A stretch of 64,000 bases of DNA from positions 3,472,001 through 3,536,000 of the forward strand of contig CBDCXQ010000001.1 in assembly GCA_965223835.1 (NCBI GenBank), written 5' to 3'. This DNA is from CAVYXZ01 sp965223835 (lineage in GTDB: Bacteria > Chloroflexota > Anaerolineae > Aggregatilineales > Phototrophicaceae). The notes under the pieces were generated by a model, which was not told the origin of the DNA, made no database searches, and was given only the letters and a program-made list of their open reading frames with translations. A program made the position numbers and the translations under genes. Below, piece after piece: positions 24,758 to 32,607 of the stretch (its first letter is position 1; every line of letters begins with the position of its first letter).

Positions 24758-24786
24758 ATAACAACTTGTTTACATTTCATTAACAA
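24758..24786 (-). promoter_or_regulatory. Promoter of tRNA-Leu
   Basis: Minus strand: -35 TTGTTA (24781-24786), 17 bp spacer, -10 TGTTAT (24758-24763), 12 bp before the mature tRNA 5' end. The region is AT-rich and the position suits a tRNA promoter. Confidence 0.5.
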
Positions 24787-24830
24787 CCTGTTACTGTCTT
24801 TTATGATAAATTCTTTCGGCGTGGTTGTCA

Positions 24831-25451
24831 ATGGGTAGCACACCGAATTTGCAACAAGACGAATCGCAATTGATTCAGCAGGCGCTAACCGGCGATCTGG
24901 CGGCTTTCAATACACTGGTGCTGGACTATCAGGACCGGGTGTATACCGTAACCTATCGCATTATGGGCGACCCGGCCAGCGCAGCGGATATGGCCCAGGA
25001 TGCGTTTATCACGGCGTTTCGCCGACTCGAAACATTTCGTGGTGGCAATTTCCGGGCGTGGTTGCTGCGAATCGCGACCAACACTTGCTACGATGAACTG
25101 CGTCGCCAGAAACGCCGCCCAGCGACCTCGTTTGAAGACCTGCCCGGCGCAGATCAGGATGATGGGCCACCGCTGTCAGATGACCTGCCTTCGCCGGAAC
25201 AGACCGCTCAGCAAAGTGAACTCAGCCAGGCGATTCAAGCTTGTATCCAGCAACTGGGAGCCGACCAGCGTATCATCCTGGTCTTGAGTGATATTGAAGG
25301 CCTGGATTATCAATCAATTGCTGAAACCGTTGGAATCAAAGTGGGCACGGTCAAATCACGACTCAGTCGTGCCCGGATGAGTGTGCGCGATTGTCTGCAA
25401 GCGGTGCAGGAACTTTTACCTGAAACATTTCGTCTACACAGTGAAGATTAA
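24831..25451 (+). CDS. ECF-type RNA polymerase sigma factor
   Basis: A 206-residue extracytoplasmic-function sigma factor. Region 2 (about 20-90) has DYQDRVYTVTYRIMGDPASAADMAQDAF and FRAWLLRIATNTCYDELRR. Region 4 (about 140-195) has LSDIEGLDYQSIAETVGIKVGTVKSRLSRAR, the helix-turn-helix that reads the -35. ATG 24831 is chosen over a TTG two codons upstream; no strong ribosome site is seen. The next gene, 21 bp downstream, encodes a membrane anti-sigma-like protein, the usual partner arrangement. Confidence 0.92.
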   Translation: MGSTPNLQQDESQLIQQALTGDLAAFNTLVLDYQDRVYTVTYRIMGDPASAADMAQDAFITAFRRLETFRGGNFRAWLLRIATNTCYDELRRQKRRPATSFEDLPGADQDDGPPLSDDLPSPEQTAQQSELSQAIQACIQQLGADQRIILVLSDIEGLDYQSIAETVGIKVGTVKSRLSRARMSVRDCLQAVQELLPETFRLHSED

Positions 25452-25472
25452 GCCAGAACCGGACTTTCTATT

Positions 25473-26648
25473 GTGAGTGGTAACGATTACGAACTGCTTT
25501 CCGCCTACATTGACGAGGCGCTGTCCCCAGCGGAACGGGCCGAACTTGAATCACGTCTGCAGGCTGAGCCGCGTTTACAGCAAGAACTCAACCGCCTGCG
25601 GCAGACGGTGATGTTGTTGCGCGACTTGCCAACACTCAAAGCGCCGCGCGATTTCACTTTGTCGGCCAGTTTGATCCGGCGGCCATTGCCCTTCCCGCTG
25701 ACGGCCACCTTTAGTGTGTTGAGTACGGCAGCGGCGATTTTGTTGTTTATGTTTGGTGGGTATATCCTGCTCCAAGCGAATAATTTACAGCGGGATGAGG
25801 CAGCTACAATGCTTCAAGTCGCCGCACCGCAAAATCAAGTGGCGGCAGTGCCAACCATTAGCCGGGACTCAGCCCAAACCGGCAGCGACCTAGCATTCCC
25901 AACTGCTTCACCTGCCCCCACCATCGTACCGGCGACGGACGGGCGCACCCAATCGAATATCCCGGCACCGCTTATGCAGCCGACGACCGATGCCTTACCA
26001 GGGACGACTTTGAGCAATGAAGCGATGAGGCTGACGGCAACCGCATTAGATTCATTGTTAGCCCGGGCCGCTGAAAGTGAACTTGAAGAGTCCAATACGG
26101 TCCCGGCAGAACAACCTGATGCAGGCGGCGGTGGTGTCAATTCAGAGTTCTTCGCCACCAACAGTGCGACAACGGCTGACGATCAGGCTGAAACGCTTGA
26201 TTTTGCCGATACCGATGGTGAAAGTGCAGCAGGTTTGGATGAAGGAGCTTTCGAGCAGGGTGGCGATGACGTTGCAGGCAGCATTGTTGCCGACGCGACA
26301 GCAGCGGCTTTTGCACCTGTACCACAGCCAGATGGTCCCAACTTCAGGCTGGCTCCCCCACCGGTCGCTGATAACGCGACAGAACCGGAAAGTGTGGGAC
26401 AATCGGCTGCCCAGGAACCCGATCTCATTGTGACTGCAACGGATACAACAGCTTCCGAGGCCCAGGATGCAGAAGACCGAACAATCACGACCGAACCCAC
26501 TCAATTAGAGGCAGCGCCTGCGACCAACTCCCGTGCTCGATCATTCGATAACGACACCCTCAGTCTGCTCTTGCTGTTTGGTGGTGGCGTATTACTGGGC
26601 GTCGCTATAATCACAACAGTTGTCCGTCGCCGGAGATTAGCGTCATGA
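25473..26648 (+). CDS. Probable membrane anti-sigma factor
   Basis: A 391-residue protein whose first 60 residues (YELLSAYIDEALSPAERAELESRL) resemble the cytoplasmic sigma-binding part of anti-sigma factors. The zinc-binding His/Cys of classic ZAS domains are absent. A transmembrane helix lies at about 79-100. A long, low-complexity, Ala/Thr/Glu-rich stretch of about 260 residues follows, then a second helix at 363-384 ending in RRRRLAS. Both ends are thus predicted in the cytoplasm with an acidic external loop. The GTG start is at 25473 and the stop overlaps the Nudix gene by 4 bp (ATGA). Confidence 0.75.
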   Translation: MSGNDYELLSAYIDEALSPAERAELESRLQAEPRLQQELNRLRQTVMLLRDLPTLKAPRDFTLSASLIRRPLPFPLTATFSVLSTAAAILLFMFGGYILLQANNLQRDEAATMLQVAAPQNQVAAVPTISRDSAQTGSDLAFPTASPAPTIVPATDGRTQSNIPAPLMQPTTDALPGTTLSNEAMRLTATALDSLLARAAESELEESNTVPAEQPDAGGGGVNSEFFATNSATTADDQAETLDFADTDGESAAGLDEGAFEQGGDDVAGSIVADATAAAFAPVPQPDGPNFRLAPPPVADNATEPESVGQSAAQEPDLIVTATDTTASEAQDAEDRTITTEPTQLEAAPATNSRARSFDNDTLSLLLLFGGGVLLGVAIITTVVRRRRLAS

Positions 26649-27151
26649 GCCAACCCCGAATCGCCAATTTCTGCCCAATCTGTGGCGCAAAATTGGAACA
26701 ACACAACCGTATGGGGGCAATGCGTCCGGTCTGCCCGGATTGCGATCACACCGTCTTTCATGATCCCAAAGTCGCGGTGGCCTTGCTGATTTTACAGGAT
26801 GAGCAAATCCTGCTTATCCGCCGCCGCATTGAGCCGATGCAAGGCTACTGGGCCATGCCGGCTGGATTTATGGATTACGACGAAGATCCACAGGCAGCTG
26901 CGCGACGAGAGGCATTGGAAGAAACCGGGCTAACCGTGCAAATCGACAAGCTATTGGATATTTTTCACACCCCAGACGATGGTGGCCTGGCAAACATCGT
27001 GATTGTGTATGCCGCGAGTATTGTGGGCGGCACCCTGCAAGCTGATGATGATGCTGAAGCGGTAGATTGGTTCGGCAAAAACAATGTACCGCCGGTGGCC
27101 TTCTTGCCTTCACAAACCATTGTACAGCGTTGGCAGAACGGTGATTTATAA
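26645..27151 (+). CDS. Nudix hydrolase with N-terminal zinc ribbon
   Basis: A 168-residue hydrolase of nucleoside diphosphates linked to another group. The zinc ribbon uses cysteines 10, 13, 30 and 33. The Nudix box spans 74-96 (G-x5-E-x7-REALEETG) and is complete, with all metal-binding glutamates. This domain order resembles NudC-like NADH pyrophosphatases and smaller ADP-ribose pyrophosphatases, but the protein is shorter than NudC. Overlap with the anti-sigma gene implies translational coupling in a three-gene unit. A hairpin CTCAC-GACC-GTGAG follows at 27156-27169 without a T-run. Confidence 0.88.
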   Translation: MSQPRIANFCPICGAKLEQHNRMGAMRPVCPDCDHTVFHDPKVAVALLILQDEQILLIRRRIEPMQGYWAMPAGFMDYDEDPQAAARREALEETGLTVQIDKLLDIFHTPDDGGLANIVIVYAASIVGGTLQADDDAEAVDWFGKNNVPPVAFLPSQTIVQRWQNGDL

Positions 27152-27209
27152 TCCACTCACGACCGTGAGCAATGCCATCTGAGACGAGGTTAGCTTCCAG
27201 AAGAATTAC

Positions 27210-28565
27210 TCAATTCGTTTTGGGTACAGCATAATCACTACCCACCCACAGGCGGCTCACCTGGCCGCGATCATCCAACTCGAAGCGACAGGTTTCACCA
27301 ACCCAATAACCGGCCTCAATCTGAAACACCTGAGGGTCATCGGTTGGTTGCAGATTACGGACATCATCCAGGTCGGTCAAGTCGATAATCTGGAGTTGCT
27401 GCCCTTTCAGGACAACCTGCGTATCGCCGCCCCATTCAGTTGTGTAAATACCGGTATAGCTCGACCATGCAGGATCGAATCGCGCTTCAGCGCTGGCGTG
27501 AAAAGCGCCAACGAGGGGTAGGAAGCGCTTTACAATCTGATGGGCAAACAGATTAGGGTTGCTAAACACCGAGTTGGTCAACACAATAACGCCCAGTTTT
27601 TCAGAGCGAAATAGCGCCAACTGAGCTGTGAAACCTTTTACCTCACCAGCGGCAACTGACACGGTTCGACCTTCGTAAGGCGTGATGTTGAAACCAAAAC
27701 CATGCCCGGCCTGCCAATGCGGTTCTAACCATTGCACGCGATGCATCTCACACAGCGTGATGGCCTTGATGATGGTCGTGTCAACATCACTCAGGTGTTG
27801 AATTGCGAACGCTGCTAGATCAGCAACGGTGCTTGCGATGCCAAACGCTGGCGTGTAACCCTGGACATTGGTAAACGGGGCCAGCCTATGTCTGCCGACG
27901 CCCGGTTGACCAATATAACCGGCAGCCATTTGTTTGTCATCCGAGATTGGGACGACAACAGTTTCATGCATATTCAAAGGAGCGAGTATTTGATTTTGAA
28001 TATAGTCGGCGTAAGGCTGCCCGGAAACAGTCTCAATCACGCCGCCCAATAAGGCAAAACCATAATTCGAGTATTTAAAATATGCATTAGGTGGAAAACA
28101 CGCTTGCCTGCCAGGCGAAGTCGCCACAATTTCAGCCCACGTTTGAAATTGATTCTCGGTCCAGTGTGGAACGGTTGCGTCCAACGGCAGTCCCGACGTG
28201 TGCATCAAAATATGTCGAATCGTGATCGGCGGTGCATTAGTGTACTGTATATCAAACCAGGGTAGGTATTTTTTAAGGGGATCATCAAGTTGAAGTAGAC
28301 CACGTTCCATCAGTTGCATGATCGCAGTCGCCGTAAATGTCTTCGTAATTGAACCGATGCGATAGCGCGTATCCTTCGTTATCGGCAGCTTCTGGTCAAT
28401 GTTCGCCAGACCGAATCCGCGTGACCACACCAAACTATCACCGGCAACCACACCAACCGACAGGCCGGGTATCTGACGGCGCCGATATTCACGGTCAATC
28501 CAATTCTCCAGCAGATTAATTTCAACTTCAAAATCAGCATTTTGGACAACCATTTGATCGTTCAT
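27210..28565 (-). CDS. Serine beta-lactamase-like hydrolase
   Basis: A 451-residue class C beta-lactamase/esterase-like protein. The catalytic S72-x-x-K75 is in GSITKTF and the Y165-S-N167 motif in FKYSNYGFALLGG. A late HGFGFNI element and a C-terminal beta domain of about 100 residues follow the catalytic part. No signal peptide is visible, so an intracellular esterase or peptidase role is more likely than true beta-lactam resistance. Its ATG overlaps the stop of the upstream HTH gene (28562-28565), so both are made from one message. Confidence 0.85.
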   Translation of the reverse strand: MNDQMVVQNADFEVEINLLENWIDREYRRRQIPGLSVGVVAGDSLVWSRGFGLANIDQKLPITKDTRYRIGSITKTFTATAIMQLMERGLLQLDDPLKKYLPWFDIQYTNAPPITIRHILMHTSGLPLDATVPHWTENQFQTWAEIVATSPGRQACFPPNAYFKYSNYGFALLGGVIETVSGQPYADYIQNQILAPLNMHETVVVPISDDKQMAAGYIGQPGVGRHRLAPFTNVQGYTPAFGIASTVADLAAFAIQHLSDVDTTIIKAITLCEMHRVQWLEPHWQAGHGFGFNITPYEGRTVSVAAGEVKGFTAQLALFRSEKLGVIVLTNSVFSNPNLFAHQIVKRFLPLVGAFHASAEARFDPAWSSYTGIYTTEWGGDTQVVLKGQQLQIIDLTDLDDVRNLQPTDDPQVFQIEAGYWVGETCRFELDDRGQVSRLWVGSDYAVPKTN

Positions 28566-29116
28566 GAGCCTGACCCTTGCATATTTTCGATTTCGAAGCG
28601 ACTCACCCGGGCAGCCCGCTGGGGGTTGTTCTCGTGTGGATCAAGATAGGGAGTCAATTCGCCGCGCTCGACCATGCGTTTGATACGCATCCGGGCGGTC
28701 TGAACAGCCTCGTCGGGCCACAAAATCGCTGCTGCTTCGGTATAAGAAATCAGATCATCACCCCGCAGCCACAATTGACAGTGTTGAATCACCAGACCGA
28801 GATCAGTATTCCAGAAGTGCGGAGGAATTGCATAACGTTGCGGACTGCCAGGTGCAGTGAACAGTCGACTACAGATCGTCTCAATCGCTGCTTCAACATC
28901 GCTCATCAGCAGATCATCCGCCAGGTCGCCGGGAACCTCGCCGTTCGCGATGCGCACCAGCAGGCGAATTTGCTCAATTAACGGACTGTCGTCAACAAAC
29001 TCCACTGACCAGGAGCCATCGGGTAGGGCTTCAAGTTGTAGCGTCGGCAACCACTGCTGGACATAGCGGCGCATGTGATTGGCAATATTGGCGGTGATCG
29101 CATCAGCATCAAACAT
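28562..29116 (-). CDS. HTH protein, candidate autoregulator
   Basis: A 184-residue protein of no recognised full-length family. The C-terminal 65 residues (DDLISYTEAAAILWPDEA, then RMRIKRMVERGELTPYLDP, then SRFEIENM) look like an excisionase/MerR-type helix-turn-helix as used in HTH_17 proteins. ATG 29116 follows GAGGGG with 5 nt spacing; a GTG two codons earlier is less likely. Its promoter carries a long inverted repeat in and around the core elements, which suggests it controls itself and perhaps the divergent AraC gene. It is cotranscribed with the serine hydrolase. Confidence 0.65.
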   Translation of the reverse strand: MFDADAITANIANHMRRYVQQWLPTLQLEALPDGSWSVEFVDDSPLIEQIRLLVRIANGEVPGDLADDLLMSDVEAAIETICSRLFTAPGSPQRYAIPPHFWNTDLGLVIQHCQLWLRGDDLISYTEAAAILWPDEAVQTARMRIKRMVERGELTPYLDPHENNPQRAARVSRFEIENMQGSGS

Positions 29117-29127
29117 AAGCACCCCTC

Positions 29128-29165
29128 AACTAACGTTATTTAATTTATTATAACTCACGTTAGTT
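29128..29165. promoter_or_regulatory. Inverted-repeat operator between divergent genes
   Basis: AACTAACGT (29128-29136) is repeated perfectly in inverted form as ACGTTAGTT (29157-29165), 20 bp apart. Inner GTTAT (29135-29139) and ATAAC (29150-29154) add to the symmetry. The right arm lies between the -35 and -10 of the minus-strand promoter and the left arm near its start of transcription, a typical repressor position. Confidence 0.6.
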
Positions 29166-29176
29166 AAAATGCGCAA
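29147..29176 (-). promoter_or_regulatory. Promoter of the HTH/serine hydrolase operon
   Basis: Minus strand: -35 TTGCGC (29171-29176), 18 bp spacer, perfect -10 TATAAT (29147-29152). The leader is about 25 nt and includes the GAGGGG ribosome site. Confidence 0.6.
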
Positions 29177-29221
29177 GAACGTACAAGACAGTCAAAATAA
29201 CTTCTGTTATGATGCAGCATT

Positions 29222-30052
29222 ATGGCTGGCAAACCCCGTGAACAAGCGAAATTCTGGCGTGCCGAGGACTTTGATAACCTCGAATTGCTGCACGCCACCT
29301 ACATCACCCATACCTTCGATAAGCACTATCATGACGAATATGTTGTCGCAGTGGTCACGCGCAGCGCCTATAAATTCTTCTGCGAAGGCCACACCTGTAC
29401 CGCCGGTCAAGATCAGATTATTCTGATTAATCCGGGTGATATTCATAGCGGTTATGCAATTCACGATCATGGCTGGACATATCGCGCGCTTTACCCCAAT
29501 ATCACCACCATGCGCCAGATCGCCTATGAAGTCACCGGCACCCATTGGGATCTGCCCTATTTTCCGAATCCGGTCGTTGATGATCGCTATGCTGCCGGAC
29601 TCCTGGTCACATTACACCGCGTACTGGAGCATTCCACGACCCAGCTTGAGCGCGACATACACCTGCATACGGCGCTGGGTGCGTTGATTGCGCGTCAGGC
29701 TCAGAATCGACCCGGCAAACTGGTTCGGTTGGCCGATGAACGCGCCTCAGTCCGCCGAGTTCGTCATTATCTGGAAACACACTATATGGACAATCCATCG
29801 CTGGATGATCTGGCACAGGTTGCGGGATTAAGTCCTTATCATCTGGTGCGCGTATTTCGCGCTGAGACCGGCCTACCGCCCCATACCTATCTGACTCAAG
29901 TGCGAATCCGACGCGCCAAAACACATTTACAAGCCGGGGAACCAATTGCCGCCGTCGCGGCTGCTACTGGCTTCAGCGATCAGAGCCATCTCACCCGACG
30001 CTTCAAACGGATCGTCGGCGTAACTCCGGGCCAATTCGTCGTAAATGTCTGA
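29222..30052 (+). CDS. AraC-family transcription regulator
   Basis: A 276-residue regulator. The N-terminal cupin-like sensor domain (about 15-150) contains HYHDEYVVAVV and NPGDIHSGYAI. The C-terminal double helix-turn-helix (about 172-272) has SLDDLAQVAGLSPYHLVRVFRAETG and AVAAATGFSDQSHLTRRFKR, the AraC signature. The ATG at 29222 has no strong ribosome site. It is divergent from the HTH/serine hydrolase unit and is followed after 9 bp by a cyclase and azlCD, which it may control. Confidence 0.92.
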   Translation: MAGKPREQAKFWRAEDFDNLELLHATYITHTFDKHYHDEYVVAVVTRSAYKFFCEGHTCTAGQDQIILINPGDIHSGYAIHDHGWTYRALYPNITTMRQIAYEVTGTHWDLPYFPNPVVDDRYAAGLLVTLHRVLEHSTTQLERDIHLHTALGALIARQAQNRPGKLVRLADERASVRRVRHYLETHYMDNPSLDDLAQVAGLSPYHLVRVFRAETGLPPHTYLTQVRIRRAKTHLQAGEPIAAVAAATGFSDQSHLTRRFKRIVGVTPGQFVVNV

Positions 30053-30061
30053 GAGGGATCC

Positions 30062-30721
30062 ATGCAACTCATTGACCTGAGCCACGCGGTTGAGGATGGA
30101 CTCATCACGTACAAAGGCTTACCCGCCCCCATCATTTGTGATTATTTGAGCCGGGAAGAATCACGCCAGCATTATGCTGAGGGCACCGAATTCCACATCG
30201 GCAAGATCGAGATGGTCGCCAACACCGGCACCTATATTGATGCACCCTTTCATCGCTTCGCTGATGGCGCTGATCTCGCTGCGATTTCGCTAGAGCAAAT
30301 GGCGCATCTAGAGGGGATATTGGTGTCGGTCAAGCCAGGACCAGACCGGGCCATCAATGCAAATTATTTTCAAGGACTGGATGTGACCGGCAAAGCGGTG
30401 CTCATTCACACCGGTTGGGCGCGATACTGGCAATCCGTCCAATATTTCGAGGGGCATCCCTATTTAGCAACCGAAGCGGCAGAATATCTGCGCGACCGGG
30501 GCGCAACCTTAGTCGGCATCGACTCACTCAACATCGACAACACGGCGACTGGTGAGCGCCCCGTCCACACCTCGCTGCTGCAAGCCAATATTTTGATTGT
30601 GGAGCATCTATGCAATCTGGAAAATCTACCAGCGCAACGTCCATTCCGCTTCTATGCGGTGCCGGTCAAAGTTAAGGCATTCGGGACCTTCCCGGTGCGG
30701 GCCTTCGCCAATGTGGAGTAA
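30062..30721 (+). CDS. Cyclase-family metal hydrolase (kynurenine formamidase-like)
   Basis: A 219-residue protein of the cyclase/KynB family, manganese- or zinc-dependent amidases. The metal motif is present as NTGTYIDAPFHRF (about residues 59-71), with a tyrosine where many relatives have histidine. GIDSLNIDNT and RPVHTSLLQANI are typical of the second half. Activity on N-formylkynurenine is possible but not proven by sequence. GAGAGGG precedes the ATG. It lies between an AraC gene and azlCD, probably in one operon. Confidence 0.85.
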   Translation: MQLIDLSHAVEDGLITYKGLPAPIICDYLSREESRQHYAEGTEFHIGKIEMVANTGTYIDAPFHRFADGADLAAISLEQMAHLEGILVSVKPGPDRAINANYFQGLDVTGKAVLIHTGWARYWQSVQYFEGHPYLATEAAEYLRDRGATLVGIDSLNIDNTATGERPVHTSLLQANILIVEHLCNLENLPAQRPFRFYAVPVKVKAFGTFPVRAFANVE

Positions 30722-30727
30722 ACGCAG

Positions 30728-31468
30728 ATGACCCGTCGTCGTGAGTTTATCAACGGCATCGTGCTTACCCTGCCGATGGTGCTGGGTGCCATCCCGTTCG
30801 GCATTATTTTTGGCGCGCGTGCAATCGAAGCGGGGTTTTCTCTGGCGGAAACCCTGAGCTTATCGCTGTTTGTGTTTGCCGGTTCAGCGCAATTCATTGG
30901 TGTGATACTCTATGACCAGGGGGCCACACTGGGGATCATTGTGCTGACCACCTTTGTCGTCAATTTGCGTCACATGCTGTACAGCACCTCGCTCGGCCCA
31001 CACATGAAAAATTTGTCACAAAAATGGCTGCCGCCGCTGGCCTTCTGGCTGACGGATGAAACCTACGCCATTGTCGTCACGCGCTATCAAAAGACAGACC
31101 CTTCACCCCATAAACATTGGTTTCATCTGGGGTCAGCAGTCATCATGTACGTGAACTGGAACCTCTGCACGATCATTGGCGCGCTGGCAGGACAACGATT
31201 TGCAGGGTTGAACCAACTCGGGCTGGATTTCGCGCTAACCGTTATCTTTATCGGCATCGTCATCCCCTTGATCGTTAATCGCCCCATGCTGGTGTGTGCG
31301 CTGGTCGCCGCCGGGACCAGTATCGTGACCTATAACATGCCCAATCGCCTTGGTTTGATCGTGGCCGCAATCGTCGGCATCGCCGCTGGGATGCTGGCTG
31401 AAGCAATCAACAACCATCGTCGCACTTCATTCGGGCAGTCATTTAAAGTTGAAAAAGAGGTGTCATGA
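30728..31468 (+). CDS. azlC: AzlC-family amino acid exporter subunit
   Basis: A 246-residue membrane protein with about seven hydrophobic segments. The family pattern is clear: GIVLTLPMVLGAIPFGIIFG, SLFVFAGSAQFIGV, and NLRHMLYSTSLGPHM. AzlC with AzlD forms a branched-chain amino acid exporter in Bacillus. The start is 6 bp after the cyclase stop and the end overlaps azlD by 4 bp, so the subunits are translationally coupled. Confidence 0.93.
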   Translation: MTRRREFINGIVLTLPMVLGAIPFGIIFGARAIEAGFSLAETLSLSLFVFAGSAQFIGVILYDQGATLGIIVLTTFVVNLRHMLYSTSLGPHMKNLSQKWLPPLAFWLTDETYAIVVTRYQKTDPSPHKHWFHLGSAVIMYVNWNLCTIIGALAGQRFAGLNQLGLDFALTVIFIGIVIPLIVNRPMLVCALVAAGTSIVTYNMPNRLGLIVAAIVGIAAGMLAEAINNHRRTSFGQSFKVEKEVS

Positions 31469-31782
31469 ACGACGCGTTGCTCATCTTCGGCATGGCCCTG
31501 GTCACATTCCTCATTCGGTATCCGATGCTCGCTATTGTCGGGCGGATAGAGCTGCCAACCATTCTGATTCGCGCCCTGCGGTACGTGCCGGTCGCCGTCC
31601 TCACCGCTATCGCCTTCCCCGCCATGTTGCTACCACAGGGCGAAATCGACGTTAATTTCAATAATGCCTATTTATATGCCGGGATTATTGCCGGGCTGAT
31701 CGCATGGCGAACCAAAAATCTGCTACTCACGATTGTCCTCGGCATGGCGATTTTTCTATTATGGCGGGCACTAATTGGCTGA
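31465..31782 (+). CDS. azlD: AzlD-family amino acid exporter subunit
   Basis: A 105-residue protein with three to four membrane helices and the AzlD hallmarks LVTFLIRYPMLAI and LRYVPVAVLTAIAFPAML. It partners AzlC. The ATG overlaps the azlC stop (ATGA). Its 3' end overlaps by 12 bp the end of a convergent methyltransferase gene. Confidence 0.92.
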   Translation: MNDALLIFGMALVTFLIRYPMLAIVGRIELPTILIRALRYVPVAVLTAIAFPAMLLPQGEIDVNFNNAYLYAGIIAGLIAWRTKNLLLTIVLGMAIFLLWRALIG

Positions 31783-32394
31783 TTTCGTAGCGATTACAGC
31801 AATCCAGTTCACATAAGGGGTTTCAACCAGCCACTGGTCAATAATTGTAAAACCCCCACTGGTTACAAGCTGGCGAACTTCATCGGGCTGGTAGTAGATA
31901 AAGTAGCGAGGCTGGTCAGCCAGATTAGCGATGTATTCTTCACCATCGCCCTGCTTGACACTCATATAATAGTGCCCGCTAGGACGCAACACGCGATAGG
32001 CTTCTGCAATCGCCTGTGGCGCGTCTACCCGCGGTAGATGCAAGAGCGACGCTTGCATCCAAACCGCATCCAGCGAGGCAGCGGCCACCGGCAACTGGCG
32101 CATATCGGCTTGCCCAAAACCAGTGCCGACCTGTTGCTGCGCCTGCTTCAGCATCCCAATGGAAAAGTCCAACCCAACCGTCAACAACCCTGCCTGACGG
32201 AAATACGCCGTCTCAATGCCCGGGCCACAGCCCACATCAAGCACCTTTGCCATTGATGGCAAATGATTCAAAAATTGCTGAAAATGTTCGCTCGGCGTGT
32301 CCCAGCGCCCGTTACGCTTGCCGCGGGCGACATACTGGTCGGCAACCTGATTATAGGTCTGCATCGTGCGTTCAAAGTGATCGTCTGAAGCCAT
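31771..32394 (-). CDS. Class I SAM-dependent methyltransferase
   Basis: A 207-residue methyltransferase. Motif I is VLDVGCGPGIETAYF, motif II the LTVGLDFS strand end, and the later LDAVWMQASLLHLPR and AYRVLRPSGHYYMSVK are typical of the Methyltransf_11/25 group. ATG 32394 follows GGGGAGG with 5 nt spacing; a GTG two codons upstream is less likely. The substrate is unknown. Confidence 0.88.
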   Translation of the reverse strand: MASDDHFERTMQTYNQVADQYVARGKRNGRWDTPSEHFQQFLNHLPSMAKVLDVGCGPGIETAYFRQAGLLTVGLDFSIGMLKQAQQQVGTGFGQADMRQLPVAAASLDAVWMQASLLHLPRVDAPQAIAEAYRVLRPSGHYYMSVKQGDGEEYIANLADQPRYFIYYQPDEVRQLVTSGGFTIIDQWLVETPYVNWIAVIATKSAN

Positions 32395-32458
32395 CTTCAC
32401 CTCCCCAAATCAAAAGAGCGTACCGCAGCACGCTCCTAATTTTACCGCAAGACTGACA

Positions 32459-32587
32459 TTAATTGCCGATTGCGACCTGTGGCACCGTGACAAGGGCAGT
32501 TCGTCGTTGCGGTTTACGCGCCAGTAATGCAGCGACGATGGTTAAACCGGCCCACACAATCCCAACACCGAGAGTGGCCTTACGCGA
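32459..32587 (-). pseudogene. Possible C-terminal remnant of a membrane protein
   Basis: Between the MFS gene and the methyltransferase, one minus-strand frame reads KATLGVGIVWAGLTIVAALL, then ARKPQRRTALVTVPQV and a stop, 42 codons after an in-frame TGA. It looks like the last transmembrane helix and cytoplasmic tail of a transporter. No ATG or ribosome site is found. It may be the decayed end of a lost gene; chance is the alternative. Confidence 0.3.
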
Positions 32588-32607
32588 TCAGACCAATTTC
32601 ACCAGGC

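Noticed and set aside
27210..28565. Serine hydrolase considered as an antibiotic-resistance beta-lactamase
   Set aside because: No signal peptide is seen and the C-terminal extension fits the esterase/peptidase branch; motifs alone do not show beta-lactam hydrolysis.
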